From assembly GCA_007922195.1 (NCBI GenBank), contig ML682130.1, forward strand, positions 173,120-237,119: DNA of 64,000 nucleotides. Direction: 5' to 3'. The first letter of the stretch is position 1. Each line of letters starts with the position of its first letter. The translations under genes and the position numbers were made by a program. Source of the DNA: Podocnemis expansa (taxonomy: Eukaryota; Chordata; Testudines; Podocnemididae). The notes beneath the pieces are model-generated. The model was not told where the DNA came from. It made no database searches and worked only from the letters and a program-made list of their open reading frames with translations. Of the stretch, positions 36,723 through 46,660 are shown piece by piece.

Positions 36723-37929
36723 CTCCTGCTCTGTCACGGGGGCTGGTCACGTTGAGGGGCAAACCTTCATTATCTTCGAAGGTGTGGCACTCTGGCACCA
36801 GAGAACCCAGTGTAGGGCGAAAGCTGGCAAACCTTCAGTCTCTTCTCCATTGATGTGTTGTTCACCGGCCAGTGAGGCCCCTGCACCAGGACACCAGGGT
36901 GGCTGATCCCCATACAGGGAATGGTACGAGAGAGACTTGCCGTCCCCCGCACAGGGCAGGGGAACATCCCTGGCACCAACTCCTGCACCACAGACCTCCA
37001 AGAATTGGGTAGTGTAGTGGGCTGACTGGGAATCCTGCAAGACCCCCCAAAGCGACCCCATGTCCAGGGGCTCCTTGAGGGTCTCCACATCCCAGATGAG
37101 GCAGGACCCCTGAGGTCTGACACTGAATCAGACCCAGAGGTGGGTGCCTTGGGTGTGGGAAAAGACGCCTCCAGCGTAAGCTCTTAATCATCCCCAGACG
37201 AGGTGGTCTACCAGAGGTCCCTCTCCCTCTGAGAAGACCTGAAGGCCCGCCAGGAGCTGCTAAAATGCCTGGCACCCAACTTCAACCTCCCCCTCAGCAC
37301 AGCACCCAAACCGCTGCGCACCCCCCAGCCATGCTGCTGCTATTTAACTTATAGGTCACCAGCCTGTAGCAGACTTCACACTGGTGCAGAACGTCCTGCG
37401 TGGAGCTGCATGAATTGTATCAGCTGTAGGAGATGACTGTCATGCAGAGCCACAACTAGGGCGGGGCAAAAGAACAATTGCCCCGGGGAACGCCATAGCG
37501 GATCAAGAGCCACTCTATTAAAAGGCGAGTTTTGTAGCACTGGCTCCAGACGATGCTAATTGCAGGGGACACACAGTGGTAGGAATGCGCCCCACAAGCT
37601 GAAAGAGAGCGTTATGTCTCTGCTGTCATGACCTGGACAGCCAAGAGATAGGCTATGATAGATGAAGGTCGTGCTCCATGGGTGTGAAAAGCTCTAAAAC
37701 TATGCACAAGCTCTTTGGGTTATTGTGAGAACTGCAGCAGGAAACAAAATCCCCTTCCTTTCCCTCACTACACAAGGGGAGGCAAATCTGTGGTAGGAAA
37801 GCATGCATGGGAAGTAGGTAGAGGGGAGTCAAAAAACGGAAGACAGGCTAAAAAGTTGTAAAATAATCTTTGATAAAACCTCACAAGTTATAGCCCTAAT
37901 CCCTGATCTTTTGGAGTCTGAGTGCTGAA

Positions 37930-38107
37930 CACTGTTCCCTCTAAGCTGTGTGCATGTGCACGTGCACACGTCATGAAATGCATGCACACAAGAGAATAAA
38001 ATGCACACAAATTCAATAGGTCTAATATTGGTGCTCACAAAAAAATTTTTGTGCACACAAAGGAATTTTTTGCACACAAAACCTACAAATAATTAGAGGG
38101 AACATTG
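37930..38107. mobile_element. 178-bp hAT-like MITE in unit 4
   Basis: Inverted ends CACTGTTCCCTCTAA and TTAGAGGGAACATTG are flanked by an exact 8-bp duplication GTGCTGAA (37922-37929 and 38108-38115). Unit 2 has the empty single site at 13113-13120. Confidence 0.85.
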
Positions 38108-38903
38108 GTGCTGAACTCTGCAGATTGCCAGCACTGCTCTCAAGGTGTCAGTATATCTCCAGCAAAGACATTTAGGGGCCAAAAACTTGATTTTCATTTC
38201 ACAATATCTTCACCCAGGTGTAGACAGTTCAGGGCGTTCCAGGGAAGTTACTCCTTGTTTACAACACAGGGAGGGAGAGAAGAAAGACCCTGTGAACCAA
38301 CTGATTCGTACACAGGTCAAGGAAGGAGACACAAGATTTCAGAAAGCCTTAAGAGATCTTTGATGGTGCCTACAACAGGGCAAGGGTGAGGCTGTTAGGA
38401 TAGCATGTTGCCATCCTGGAAAATCTTTGCATTGCTTTCACCTTCAACCTGCACTGTGGAGTAGGCAGCCGTTTAATGCAATACAAAGAACACAGAATGG
38501 GAGAAAATCAATTCTACTTTATTATTTCAAATGATGAAGGCAGAAAGAGATTCCTTTCCCCAAACAAACAGTAACTAGCCAAACCCCCACAGGCACTAGC
38601 TACATTGATAAGTAGGGAAAAAAGTGCTGAAACCTGCACACAAGCCAGAAGATGTGTGGGGAACCAGGCACAAGAGACCAAGAGCAGGAAAATCAAAGCG
38701 CTCAGGCTGGAAGAGTGTAGGGTGCAAGGGGCAAAAACCGTCTTTGTTCTCCTCACACGGCACATTGCAGTAGTGGGGAAAGGATGACCAGGAGGGCTGT
38801 CAGCTCCTTGTGTCCCTCTGGCCCTAAAGACAGAGCTTGGCTCGGCTCCAAAGCTACTCAAAGTTGTTGACATCTGTCTCCGTTTCTCCTGCGTCCAACC
38901 GTG

Positions 38904-39058
38904 TCATCTCTGCAATGAGGAGACGTGGCTCCCTTCATTCTTCTTGGGACGTCTTTCATAGTCCTCAGATTTCAGGGGCAGCTTCACACAACACTCACAG
39001 GGCAGTGGTAATCTCTCGGGCTCCACAAGGAACTCACAGGTTTCAGATTCTGCTGTTT
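38904..39058 (-). CDS. Block B: open exon-like copy in unit 4, unknown product
   Basis: It follows an acceptor-like TTTGCATTTCAG (39059 onwards). It is open from the acceptor to a stop: TAESETCEFLVEPERLPL, PCECCVKLPLKSEDYERRPK, KNEGSHVSSLQR. Copies in units 2 and 5 carry single frameshifts and the unit 6 copy an early stop, but all keep CxxCVKxPLKSE-type residues. This looks like a 3'-terminal coding exon of a gene other than the ZNF. No family is recognised. Confidence 0.35.
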
Positions 39059-40427
39059 CTGAAATGCAAACCCAGCAATGTCCTAGCTCTGTGCTCCTCA
39101 CCTCTCACCCTCTCCTCGTTGCCTTGATGCTGGTGTCAGTATAAACAGCTCACTCAGGTGCATGGAAAATCCACACTCCTGAGTAATGCAGTGATACCAG
39201 CCTTTCTCCTGGTGTAGACAACACTGTCAGGGTTTCCCCCTTTGACACTGCTACAGCCTCCTGAGGAGGTGGAGAATTTACACCAACCCAAGAAGAAACT
39301 CCTTCCCATCAGACTACTCTGCATCTTCTTTCAACCACCAGAGGCTTTGCTGCAGCACTTTAAGCATAGGGAGCCCTAACCCACAGCCCTGCAGGACTCA
39401 GGCAGCAACCTCACTCCCTGTTTCAGCAGCTATTTCCATGTGTGAATCTAGTGCTCACCCGCCAGTTTTGTGCTCCAGATACAGGTCATTGCCACTGTTC
39501 AAATAACACAATAATCAATTCACAAAGCACAGAAAAAGGCAAAAAAATAAAAAAGCGAGAATTGTGGCAAATCATTAGTCTCATGGAGTCCTCAATAAAT
39601 CTGAGCAACATCTTCTCATACTAAATTAGCACCAATGTTTGTGACAAAACAATCTTCCAAACAAGATAAAAAACCCTCACTACACGGGGGGCTACAAAAC
39701 ACTTTAACATTTGTAAAGTGAGACCCCAGAAACTGGGCAGACTCAAAATCAGGAAAATAAATTTTCCTCTGTTCTTTTGACAGGGTAAAACCTGCTTCAC
39801 TTCTCTCCTCATTATTTCACTGACTGATAACTAAATCTTTTAGGAATGTCACAATAAGTAAAGAAAATAAACATGAAAACATTCCCACTGACACGTGACC
39901 TGAACTAGCACAGAAAAAGCCTGGAAGCAATTTTACCAACATGTGGATATGTGTATAAAGTTAGAAGGGCCAAACAGTTTGTTCAGCTTCACTTGGATTC
40001 CCTTCTACTGACAACCTCCTTCCTCCCCCGCTGTTACATTTTCTTTTCCAGTCTCAGGACTCTGATTTAGGATCATAGTAATCTACACTGATTCCTAACT
40101 ATGGATAACCAACGACATTCTGCTAAGTGACAGACAGGAATGGTGGGGTAGTGTGGGGACTGTACACACTCCATTTCTTATACAGAAGGTGCTGTATCTA
40201 GAGCAGAGTGGGACAGTCACTGAGGAAGGTAGGAATCCCTCGGACTTACCGCACTGCCCTGAAATAACTGTGGGATGGGTTGTACCCAACACCCCCACGC
40301 TGTAATGTGATCTCTGTAGCTCTCCTGTTCCCCTGGGCAATTATCTGTCTAGTTTAATACAAGGTGTGTGATGGGAGAAATTTTTTCAATGCACACAGTC
40401 ACTCTACTAACGGCCTGATGCTCGGCT

Positions 40428-40780
40428 GTGGATTCTCTGATGTTTAATGAGGTGTGATCTTTGCAAAAACATTTTCCGCAGTCCTAGCACTTATGGAGGC
40501 TCACTTTTGTGTGGATTGCCTGATGTCTAAGAAGGCCTGATCTGTGTACGTAACTTTTCCCACACTCCAAGCACTCATGGGGTCTTTCTCCTGTGTGAGT
40601 TCTCTGATGTATAGTAACGACTGATCTGCGTGTAAAACTCTTCCCACAGTACAAGCACCTATGGGGTCTTTCTTCTGTGTGGATTCTCTGATGTGTAATA
40701 AGGACTGATCTCTGTGTAAAACTTTTGCCACAATCCAAGCACTTATGGGGTCTCTCTCCTGTGTGGATTACCTGATGTGC
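40428..40780 (-). pseudogene. KRAB-ZNF fragment, unit 4
   Basis: Only about four fingers remain. The frame 40484-40738 reads [46 protein letters not shown], then a stop in 'KC*DCGK' and a frameshift in the last finger. On the 3' side the last finger is joined at about 40427 to flank lying some 330 bp away in other units, which removes the stop and adjoining sequence. On the 5' side the array runs into ten Ns, after which the sequence belongs to intron 1. KRAB exons and the rest of the fingers are missing. Confidence 0.85.
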
Positions 40781-40790
40781 NNNNNNNNNN
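40781..40790. other. Scaffold gap replacing about 3.5 kb of unit 4
   Basis: By comparison with unit 1 (about 5480 to 8940), the missing segment should hold the start exon, KRAB-A, KRAB-B and most of the fingers. Ten Ns therefore stand for a large unsequenced stretch or for a misjoin. Confidence 0.75.
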
Positions 40791-41104
40791 GTGGACTGGG
40801 GCCACTACCCCTGCTAACAAAGGTTTCAACTCAGGTAAGTCACTGAGGGCAGCAGCTCTTGGACTCTCGGACACGGGCTCCTTCCATCTCCAGTGAAAAT
40901 TCACCAGCACATCCCTGGAAGGGCCTTTGTGCAGAGTCCCCTTTTCTACCCAGAGAGAGCCCTTGCCCCAGCTCTTTCCATCACCCAGAGGGTCCAGCTC
41001 AGGTGCTGACATCAGTCAAACTTGGCGCTCACCCGGAGGGGAGTGGGGTTAGTTCCACCACTGCAAACTCTCCCCACTTCACCTGGAAAACGAGGGGCTC
41101 TAGC

Positions 41105-41501
41105 CAGTGGATAAAGTAGACTTTAATGGGCCCGGGAACCCTCCGAATCTCCAGGCCCCTTCCTGTAGTGTCTGAGACCCCCTCATGCATGTGCAGATCC
41201 CAGCCTAGGTAGGCATTTGCAACCACTTGTGAGTACCACATGCATCAGCTACTGCTCCATGAAAATATTTTTTATTTTATATGACGTTTATACCTGTATC
41301 AGTTACTGTTGCAAACACTGCCTAACACAATAAGTACCGACATTAACAACAGTGGGGCACAGGAGCTGCCAGCAGCCAAGGCAGAGTAGGACACCCATTC
41401 CACCCAAGTTTTCTGGTTTTTGTGACCCTCAAACTCTGGCCCCCTCAAATTTGTGGACCGCAGAACTGTGTTCTGGATGTTCGTTGTTATTTTAACCTCT
41501 G
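41105..41501. mobile_element. hAT-like element, unit 4 copy
   Basis: Orthologous to the unit 3 copy at 32307-32690. The ends are CAGTGGATAAAGTAG and TTTTAACCTCTG with flanks GCTCTAGC and GATCTAGC. It shows that units 3 and 4 share a duplication after the insertion. Confidence 0.7.
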
Positions 41502-41618
41502 GATCTAGCAAAGGTCTCTCCCCACAAGTAACATCACTGGAGGAGCAGCAGCTGCTCCACCTGGGCTCCCACCACAAACAGGACAGGACACCACAGCCTG
41601 TGACCAAGGGGCTCAGCT

Positions 41619-41900
41619 CTAGGGTTCTCCTGCTGGGAGCCGTTCCCTGGCGAGTCTGGGCCACCCAGGCCAGTCCTTTGGTCCTGCAAGGCTGAGCTGG
41701 GTTTGTCTTATCCAGGCTTGGCTGAGGGCAAATGAACTGCTCCACTGCTCCTGGGCAGTTTTGCTCGGACGTGTTTCTAGCCACAAGGCCACATGTCTGG
41801 GAATAGGATGCAGGACAGCCTCATAACTGAACACACCCTACTGCCACCAATTTGCTACTGTAACCATAGTGATCAGAGCATCATGAGCCTTCTCAATCTC
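41619..41900 (-). pseudogene. Intron 1 conserved block, broken copy in unit 4
   Basis: Homologue of 19643-20107 with the start Met changed (SPEIEKAHDALITMVTVA), a stop after NWWQ, then VFSYEAVLHPIPRHVALWL and KTAQEQWSSSFA. The unit 4 ZNF is also broken, so both decayed together. Confidence 0.4.
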
Positions 41901-42334
41901 TGGTGACACACTGCACTAGACTCGAACCCACAGCTATATTAGAAGTTTATTTCTGGGGTGCAGGGCTTCCAAAGGGAGACAAGCACAGACTCCAGCCTCC
42001 TCTGCCAACAACTAGAGCACTTGGGAGCCAGCGACTGTGACTGAGGCCCCTCTGCACCAAGATGTCCCCGGAGAGAGTCTGGCTGGCGCCCATCTCATTT
42101 CTCCATCCACACTCTCCCTCTGCCCTGACTGGCACAGACTCTGATCTGACACCAGGGTGGCTGAGATCTGAATCCAGACCATGAGTTTGTGCAACCACAA
42201 ACCTTTAGGAGCTTCCGAAATTATGGTTTTCCTTTTAAGTACTGCTTTGAGAACAGACTCTGTGGAGGAAAAGTGAGATCCTTTTTGGAGAGCCCCAAAG
42301 AGTTTGGCAGACCTAAAGGTGGAGGCAAAGCCGT

Positions 42335-42450
42335 GCAAATAGTGTAGTAGCCAGCACTTCTGCTTAATACACAGAAGGTCCTGGGTTCATGCCCCAGGGG
42401 ATTGGACTCAATGACCTCATGAGGTCTCTTCCAAGCCTGTGATTCTAGTC
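42335..42450 (+). mobile_element. tRNA-headed SINE with CR1-like tail (Cry I type)
   Basis: An A-box-like TAGTGTAGTAGCC, a box B-like GGTTCATGCC, then a CR1-like tail (GACCTCATGAGG, CTTCCAAGCCTGTGATTC). Both Pol III boxes are present, so this copy is close to full length. It lies in the opposite orientation to the one at 10515. Confidence 0.75.
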
Positions 42451-42821
42451 TAAATGCCCCCACCCAACTCCACCGCAAAGGGGAATAACCCCCCCCCCGC
42501 AGCTGCTGGGCTGGAGACCCCCATCCTCTCTTCCTACCTGATGGGGGGCATCATTTTTTCACTATCCCTTTACCACCAGCCTCTGTCCTGTTTTCTCACT
42601 CAGCCTCCTGCAGCCCTGCCCCACATCCCCCCTTCTTCTTCTCAGTCCTAGAGTCGCCCCCTCTGAGCTTTTGTCTCTTCCAGCCTTGCCCCCCAGCACC
42701 ATAATGCCCCCCATTCCCCTGCATCGCCTTGTCCTCCCTGCACCCCCCACAACCACCATCCCCGGCTGCCCACTGCTCCCCCCATCACCTCTCCCTCCAG
42801 CCCATCCCCAGACCCCCTTAC

Positions 42822-43110
42822 CTTCCCCCCCAAAAAGAGGGACCCCTCCCCAAAACTGGGGGCGGATCAGGGGGTGTCTCCTCCCTGCCCTCCAAGAGGG
42901 GCCCCCCAGGAGCAGGAGCCCTGGCCAGGCTGGGGTCTCTGCCCCGCTCCCGAGCCCGCCCCAGCCCCACCGGCTCCGGGGCCCCAGCAGCGCCCAGGGC
43001 TCAGGGCAGAGGCTGGAGGCGGCGCAGCCACGTGGGGCCAGAGCGAGTCGCTTCCGGGTGCTGGGAGGGAGGGAGCGAGCCGCCCCTGGGTCCTAGCGCC
43101 CGTGGGGTGC
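42822..43110 (-). promoter_or_regulatory. GC-rich promoter and exon 1, unit 4
   Basis: The donor is GGAAG|GTAAGGGG at 42822/42821. From about 42880 to 43085 the sequence is essentially identical to 55490-55694 in unit 5, including GCGAGTCGCTTCC. The promoter is kept although the gene behind it is a fragment in this assembly. Confidence 0.6.
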
Positions 43111-43169
43111 TGGGTCCTGACTCCCCTCTAGCCTCCCCCCAGCGCCCCCATCCTAGACTGCCCATTGGT

Positions 43170-43387
43170 CCCCAGACCTGGCCCCCAGAGGCCACCCACC
43201 AATGCTGACCTGCCATGACCCCCAGAAGCCACCTGCCACTACAGGGGGTTGGGGCGGTGCCAGCTGGCCACTTTCTGCTCCTGGGGGTAGGTGCAAGCCC
43301 CAGCCCCAAAACCTGGCTCCACCCTGGGAGCCTCTTAGGGCGCAGTGGGCAGGGCAGGCACAGGCGCCAGCAAATGTTGCCGACCCC
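43170..43387. mobile_element. Part of a hAT-like element
   Basis: The right end 'aaatgttgccgacccctg' matches the end of the hAT element at 10913. The left part is not clearly bounded. Confidence 0.4.
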
Positions 43388-44350
43388 TGCTATAGACGCA
43401 TGCTCTCTCCTGTTTCTATCATGGAAAGTGGCTTTCCTCGTAGCCATCGCGTCAGCAAGGAGGGTATCAGGGCTGAAGGCCCTGTCCTTGGACCCACCAT
43501 ATGCACTGTAACCTAAGGATAACATCCAGCTCTCTCCACAGCTGGTCGTCTTACCTAAGGTGGTCTCCTCTTTCCACGTCAATCAGGAAATCTTCCTCCC
43601 TGTGTTCTTCCAAGGACAAAATGTAATGGAGAAGCAGAGAAGGTGGCACAGCCTTCATGTTAAAAGGGTGTTCCCCCTTTATATTGAACAAATTATACTG
43701 TTCTGCAAGTTGATCCAGCTCTTTGCAGTAATTGCTGAATGCATGAAAGGTCAGGCAGTAACGTCTCAGCGCATCTCATCATGGATAATGAGGTGCAGGG
43801 CCGGCTCAAGCCACATTTTATTTGGTGCCCCCCCCATCTCATTCATGGAGGTTGAAAATGGTTTTCCAAAGTGCATAAATCTCCAGCGTCTGCTTGCAGA
43901 GGGATTTACAGTGCACTTTGCTACATGACTTAAGCTGCAGGTTGACTGACAGTGCCTGAGCTGCTAGGAAAGAGCTGAAGAGGTGGGAGCCAGCCTGATC
44001 TTCAGGGGGCCTAGGTGCCTCTAAGAACTGTCACCTGAAGCCATGTCTGTCTCTTGCCTCACAGCAGAGCCAGCCCTTATGAGCTGCATGAAGAACTTAC
44101 CACCAAGCAAAGGTTCCCCTCCCGGGGAAGGTCAAGGCACACTCAGGCAGTGTGCAATCTTCAACAGCCTTTTTCGCACAAGTGCCTACCTGAGTGATTT
44201 GTTGGGCAGCCAAGTGGTCCTCAGTCCATACGTTCATATCTCATTGTGCATCAAACAAGAGACAATGCGAGGCAGAGCTATACTGCATGAATCCCTCAAC
44301 TCTACCCACCATCCTAGACAATGCTTGCATTTTGAATGGATGCCTTGAGC
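43388..44350 (+). pseudogene. DIRS tyrosine recombinase relic, plus strand
   Basis: The first catalytic region is kept as WKVAFLVAIASARRVSGL (about 43420-43470), followed by SFHVNQEIFLPVFFQG (about 43565-43615). At 44125-44260 the C-terminal part reads KAHSGSVQSS and WAAKWSSVHTFISHC: the HxxR box has become HSGS and the nucleophile Tyr has become Cys. Multiple frames. It is homologous to the relic at 11239-12126 but oriented the other way. Confidence 0.7.
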
Positions 44351-44911
44351 TCCTTCTCTGGCCTCCTGTACCCAGCTCCGGACAACTCTGGCTCTGGCTC
44401 TAACTCCAGCTCTGCTCTGCTCAGCTTGGCGTGGCTCTCTGATGGTTCAGCTGGGTCTGCTCTGCACAAATCAGTTCAGCCTGGCTGCTTTCCTGGGTTC
44501 TTTGGCTCTCAGCTGCTGTCTGCTTAACGTTTCCTCCTTAGCTTGGCCCCACACAAGCTATAGCTTACACAGGCATGTCCAGCCTGCAGTTTCAGCTCAG
44601 GGCCAGGGGAGCACTCTCCTGGCCCCCACATTGTCCTGTCCAGCCAGTTGATCAGATTATCTTGGACCACTGGCCTCTCCCCCTGGCCCTGGGGCTGTTT
44701 CAGACTGCTCGCTAGCAGGAAGCAGATTTTCCTCAGCATTGTGGGATGCAGAGGAAGATGATGGAGTCTTACTTCTGCCTTACTCCTGGCCAGGAGAGGC
44801 AGTTATGGCCCAGTTGAAAGAAACCTGAGGAAAGGGAAAGGAGGTGCCAGCGGGAGCCGAATACCCAGGCCAGCATCAGTCAAAGTAGCTGCCCGGGGCA
44901 CAATGTACGGA
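44351..44911. other. Intergenic between two DIRS relics, no gene seen
   Basis: Rich in 'ctggctct' repeats (44385-44460) and without a supported reading frame. The two DIRS relics on either side face each other in opposite orientations. Confidence 0.4.
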
Positions 44912-46660
44912 GGGTTGCTTACCTGTAAGCGTCCTTCTTCAAAATGGGCTGCACACATATGTTCTCATTCTGGTGTCTACGTGCCGTAGTGCACAGTCAT
45001 CGGAAACCTTTTTACCCTAGCCTGTTCCCATAGGGTCAATTGCCAGTGCACTCTTGGACCTGGGCTCCTGTGCAATATATAGGTGCTGATGACCTTACTC
45101 CCCGCCCCGCCTCAGACCCTTCTTTCCGCTAACTCCAAAAAGCGGAGACAGAGTGAGGGTATGGGATGTATGTGAGCAGCCCCTCTCGAAGGACATTCAA
45201 TTCTTTGAGTACTGCTCTCATTCATTCTCAGTGAGGTGACTAGAGGCTGTGCTTAGGATGGCGAGTGGAGCTGAGGTTTCCCTTCCTGTAGAATGGCTCT
45301 GCCAAAGGTAGCATCGCCCCTTGCCTGCTGAACAATCGCATGGTGGGCTGCAAAGGACCAGTTGGCCACTCTGCATATTTCTTTGATTGGGGACCTGTCC
45401 GAGGAAGGTCGTGAATGATGTTTATACCCTAGCTGGGTGGGCTCGGACTCTCCCAGGCAGGGAATTATTGGGACTGTGGTAACAGGCCTTAATACAACTC
45501 ATTATCCACATTGGGGCATTACTTCCTGGCCCTTCACTCATTCAGCAACCGCTAGTAAGAGCTGAGTCAATCTGCAGAAGGGTGTAGTTTGAGGATCAGC
45601 AACACAGACTCAGTGAGCCACCTGTGGCTCCCTCAGTGTCTCCTTCGGGCTCCCTGGCAATCTCCTCCAGTGAGCCAGGACTGTCCTCAATTGCTTCATG
45701 TTTATGTGGAGAGGGCTGTCCATCTGTGACCATGGGTGGATAGGTTGCCTATGATGTGGGCCCCCTATACTAGGTCTGACATGTCTGTGATCAGGGCTAG
45801 AGTTGGGTTCTGGGCTTCAATGGGAACTCCCTTGCATGTGAAGTCTGGTTCTTGGCAGGTCATGAGGATGTCCAGCACCTTCCTCGGGGCCAATGATTAT
45901 GCAGTCTAGAAGGTGGCACTTGGGCTGGTATATCCCCACTAGCCATGACTGTAGGAGCCTCATACATAGGTGCACCATCCTTATTATATAGGAGGAGGCT
46001 GTCATTTGGCCTAACAGCTGGAGGAACGGCCTCGCTGTGTGGTAGGGGCATGGTGTAGCTCTGAAATGATGGTAGACATTGACTGAAGCCTGTTTGGTTC
46101 ACCGTCTCTGAATGCAGGAGGACCCCTATGAATTAATTCCCTTGTTGGGGTCATTTTGATTTCTCCTGGTGTAGGAGAAATCCTACCCTGTCGCACAACC
46201 GCTGGATGGAGCCAGCGCTGCATCAGACCTGGTCTCTGGATCTGCCCCTGATCAGCCACTCATTTGGGTATGGGAAGGTTCGAACTTCTTTTCTTTGGTA
46301 GGCCACTACTGCTCCCACACACTCTGTGAAAACCCTTGGCACTAGCAAGAGTCTGAAGGGAAAGGCAGTGAATTGGAAGTGCTCACCTCCTGTCATGAAC
46401 CAGGGGAACTTCCTGTGTTTCGGCCGTACCAAGATGTGAAAGTAGGCATCTTTTAGAGATCAAGGACTGCAAACCATTCTCTAGGTCTAATAAAGGGGAA
46501 TATAAGGATAGGGAAACCATTCAACACTTTATTTTCTTTATGAACTGGTTTAGGTCTCATAGGTCTCAAGCTGCTCTTTGCCTTCAGAACCAAGAAGTAT
46601 TTCAAGTAGAAGCCCCTCCCGCATTCCAAGACTGTTCCCAAAATGTGTTCTCACAAAATT
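44912..46660 (-). mobile_element. DIRS-type element relic with RT, RNase H and recombinase parts
   Basis: The terminal region 44912-45260 begins 'ggttgcttacctgtaagcgt'. On the minus strand RT is 46223-46641, the RNase H-like part is about 45817-46220 and the recombinase C-terminal part is about 45260-45640. This is the expected DIRS order. It holds the empty site of the hAT insertion found at 10313. Confidence 0.7.
45817..46641 (-). pseudogene. DIRS reverse transcriptase/RNase H relic
   Basis: Frames in order: FYLKYFLVLKAKSSLRPM, then IRPREWFAVLDL (46453-46641); GEHFQFTAFPFRLL, PRVFTECVGAVVAY and FPYPNEWLIRGR (46223-46432), where YPNEW stands where an active RT has Y-x-D-D; then RISPTPGEIKMTPTRELIHRG; then MVHLCMRLLQSWLVGIY (45817-46005). 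The loss of the catalytic Asp pair and the frame breaks show that it is dead. Confidence 0.75.

Larger units (their letters stand above)
34745..37300 (+). mobile_element. DIRS-type element relic (gag side), interrupted by an LTR-like insertion
   Basis: The left terminal region (34770-35100: 'ctctcatccattctcatcca', 'gtgtacacgtgccacgctgc') matches the ends at 10240 and 44950. A gag-like frame follows at 36213-36722. A candidate solo LTR sits between them. The RT and recombinase parts are not seen before unit 4 begins. Confidence 0.6.
37330..40427 (-). other. Unit 4 conserved 3' flank
   Basis: Complete series: polyA-type signal near 38515, block B (38904-39058), block A (about 39160-39340), block C (about 39890-40045) and block D (about 40240-40345). 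Block A is open: SPPPQEAVAVSKGETLTVL then STPGERLVSLHYSGVWIF. The outer part (37330-37890) is duplicated from or to 12480-13080. It ends at a deletion junction about 40427 where the last finger is joined directly to flank sequence. Confidence 0.5.

Noticed and set aside
40743..41012. A frame running through the Ns at 40781
   Set aside because: It joins finger sequence to intron 1 only by reading the Ns; not a real exon.
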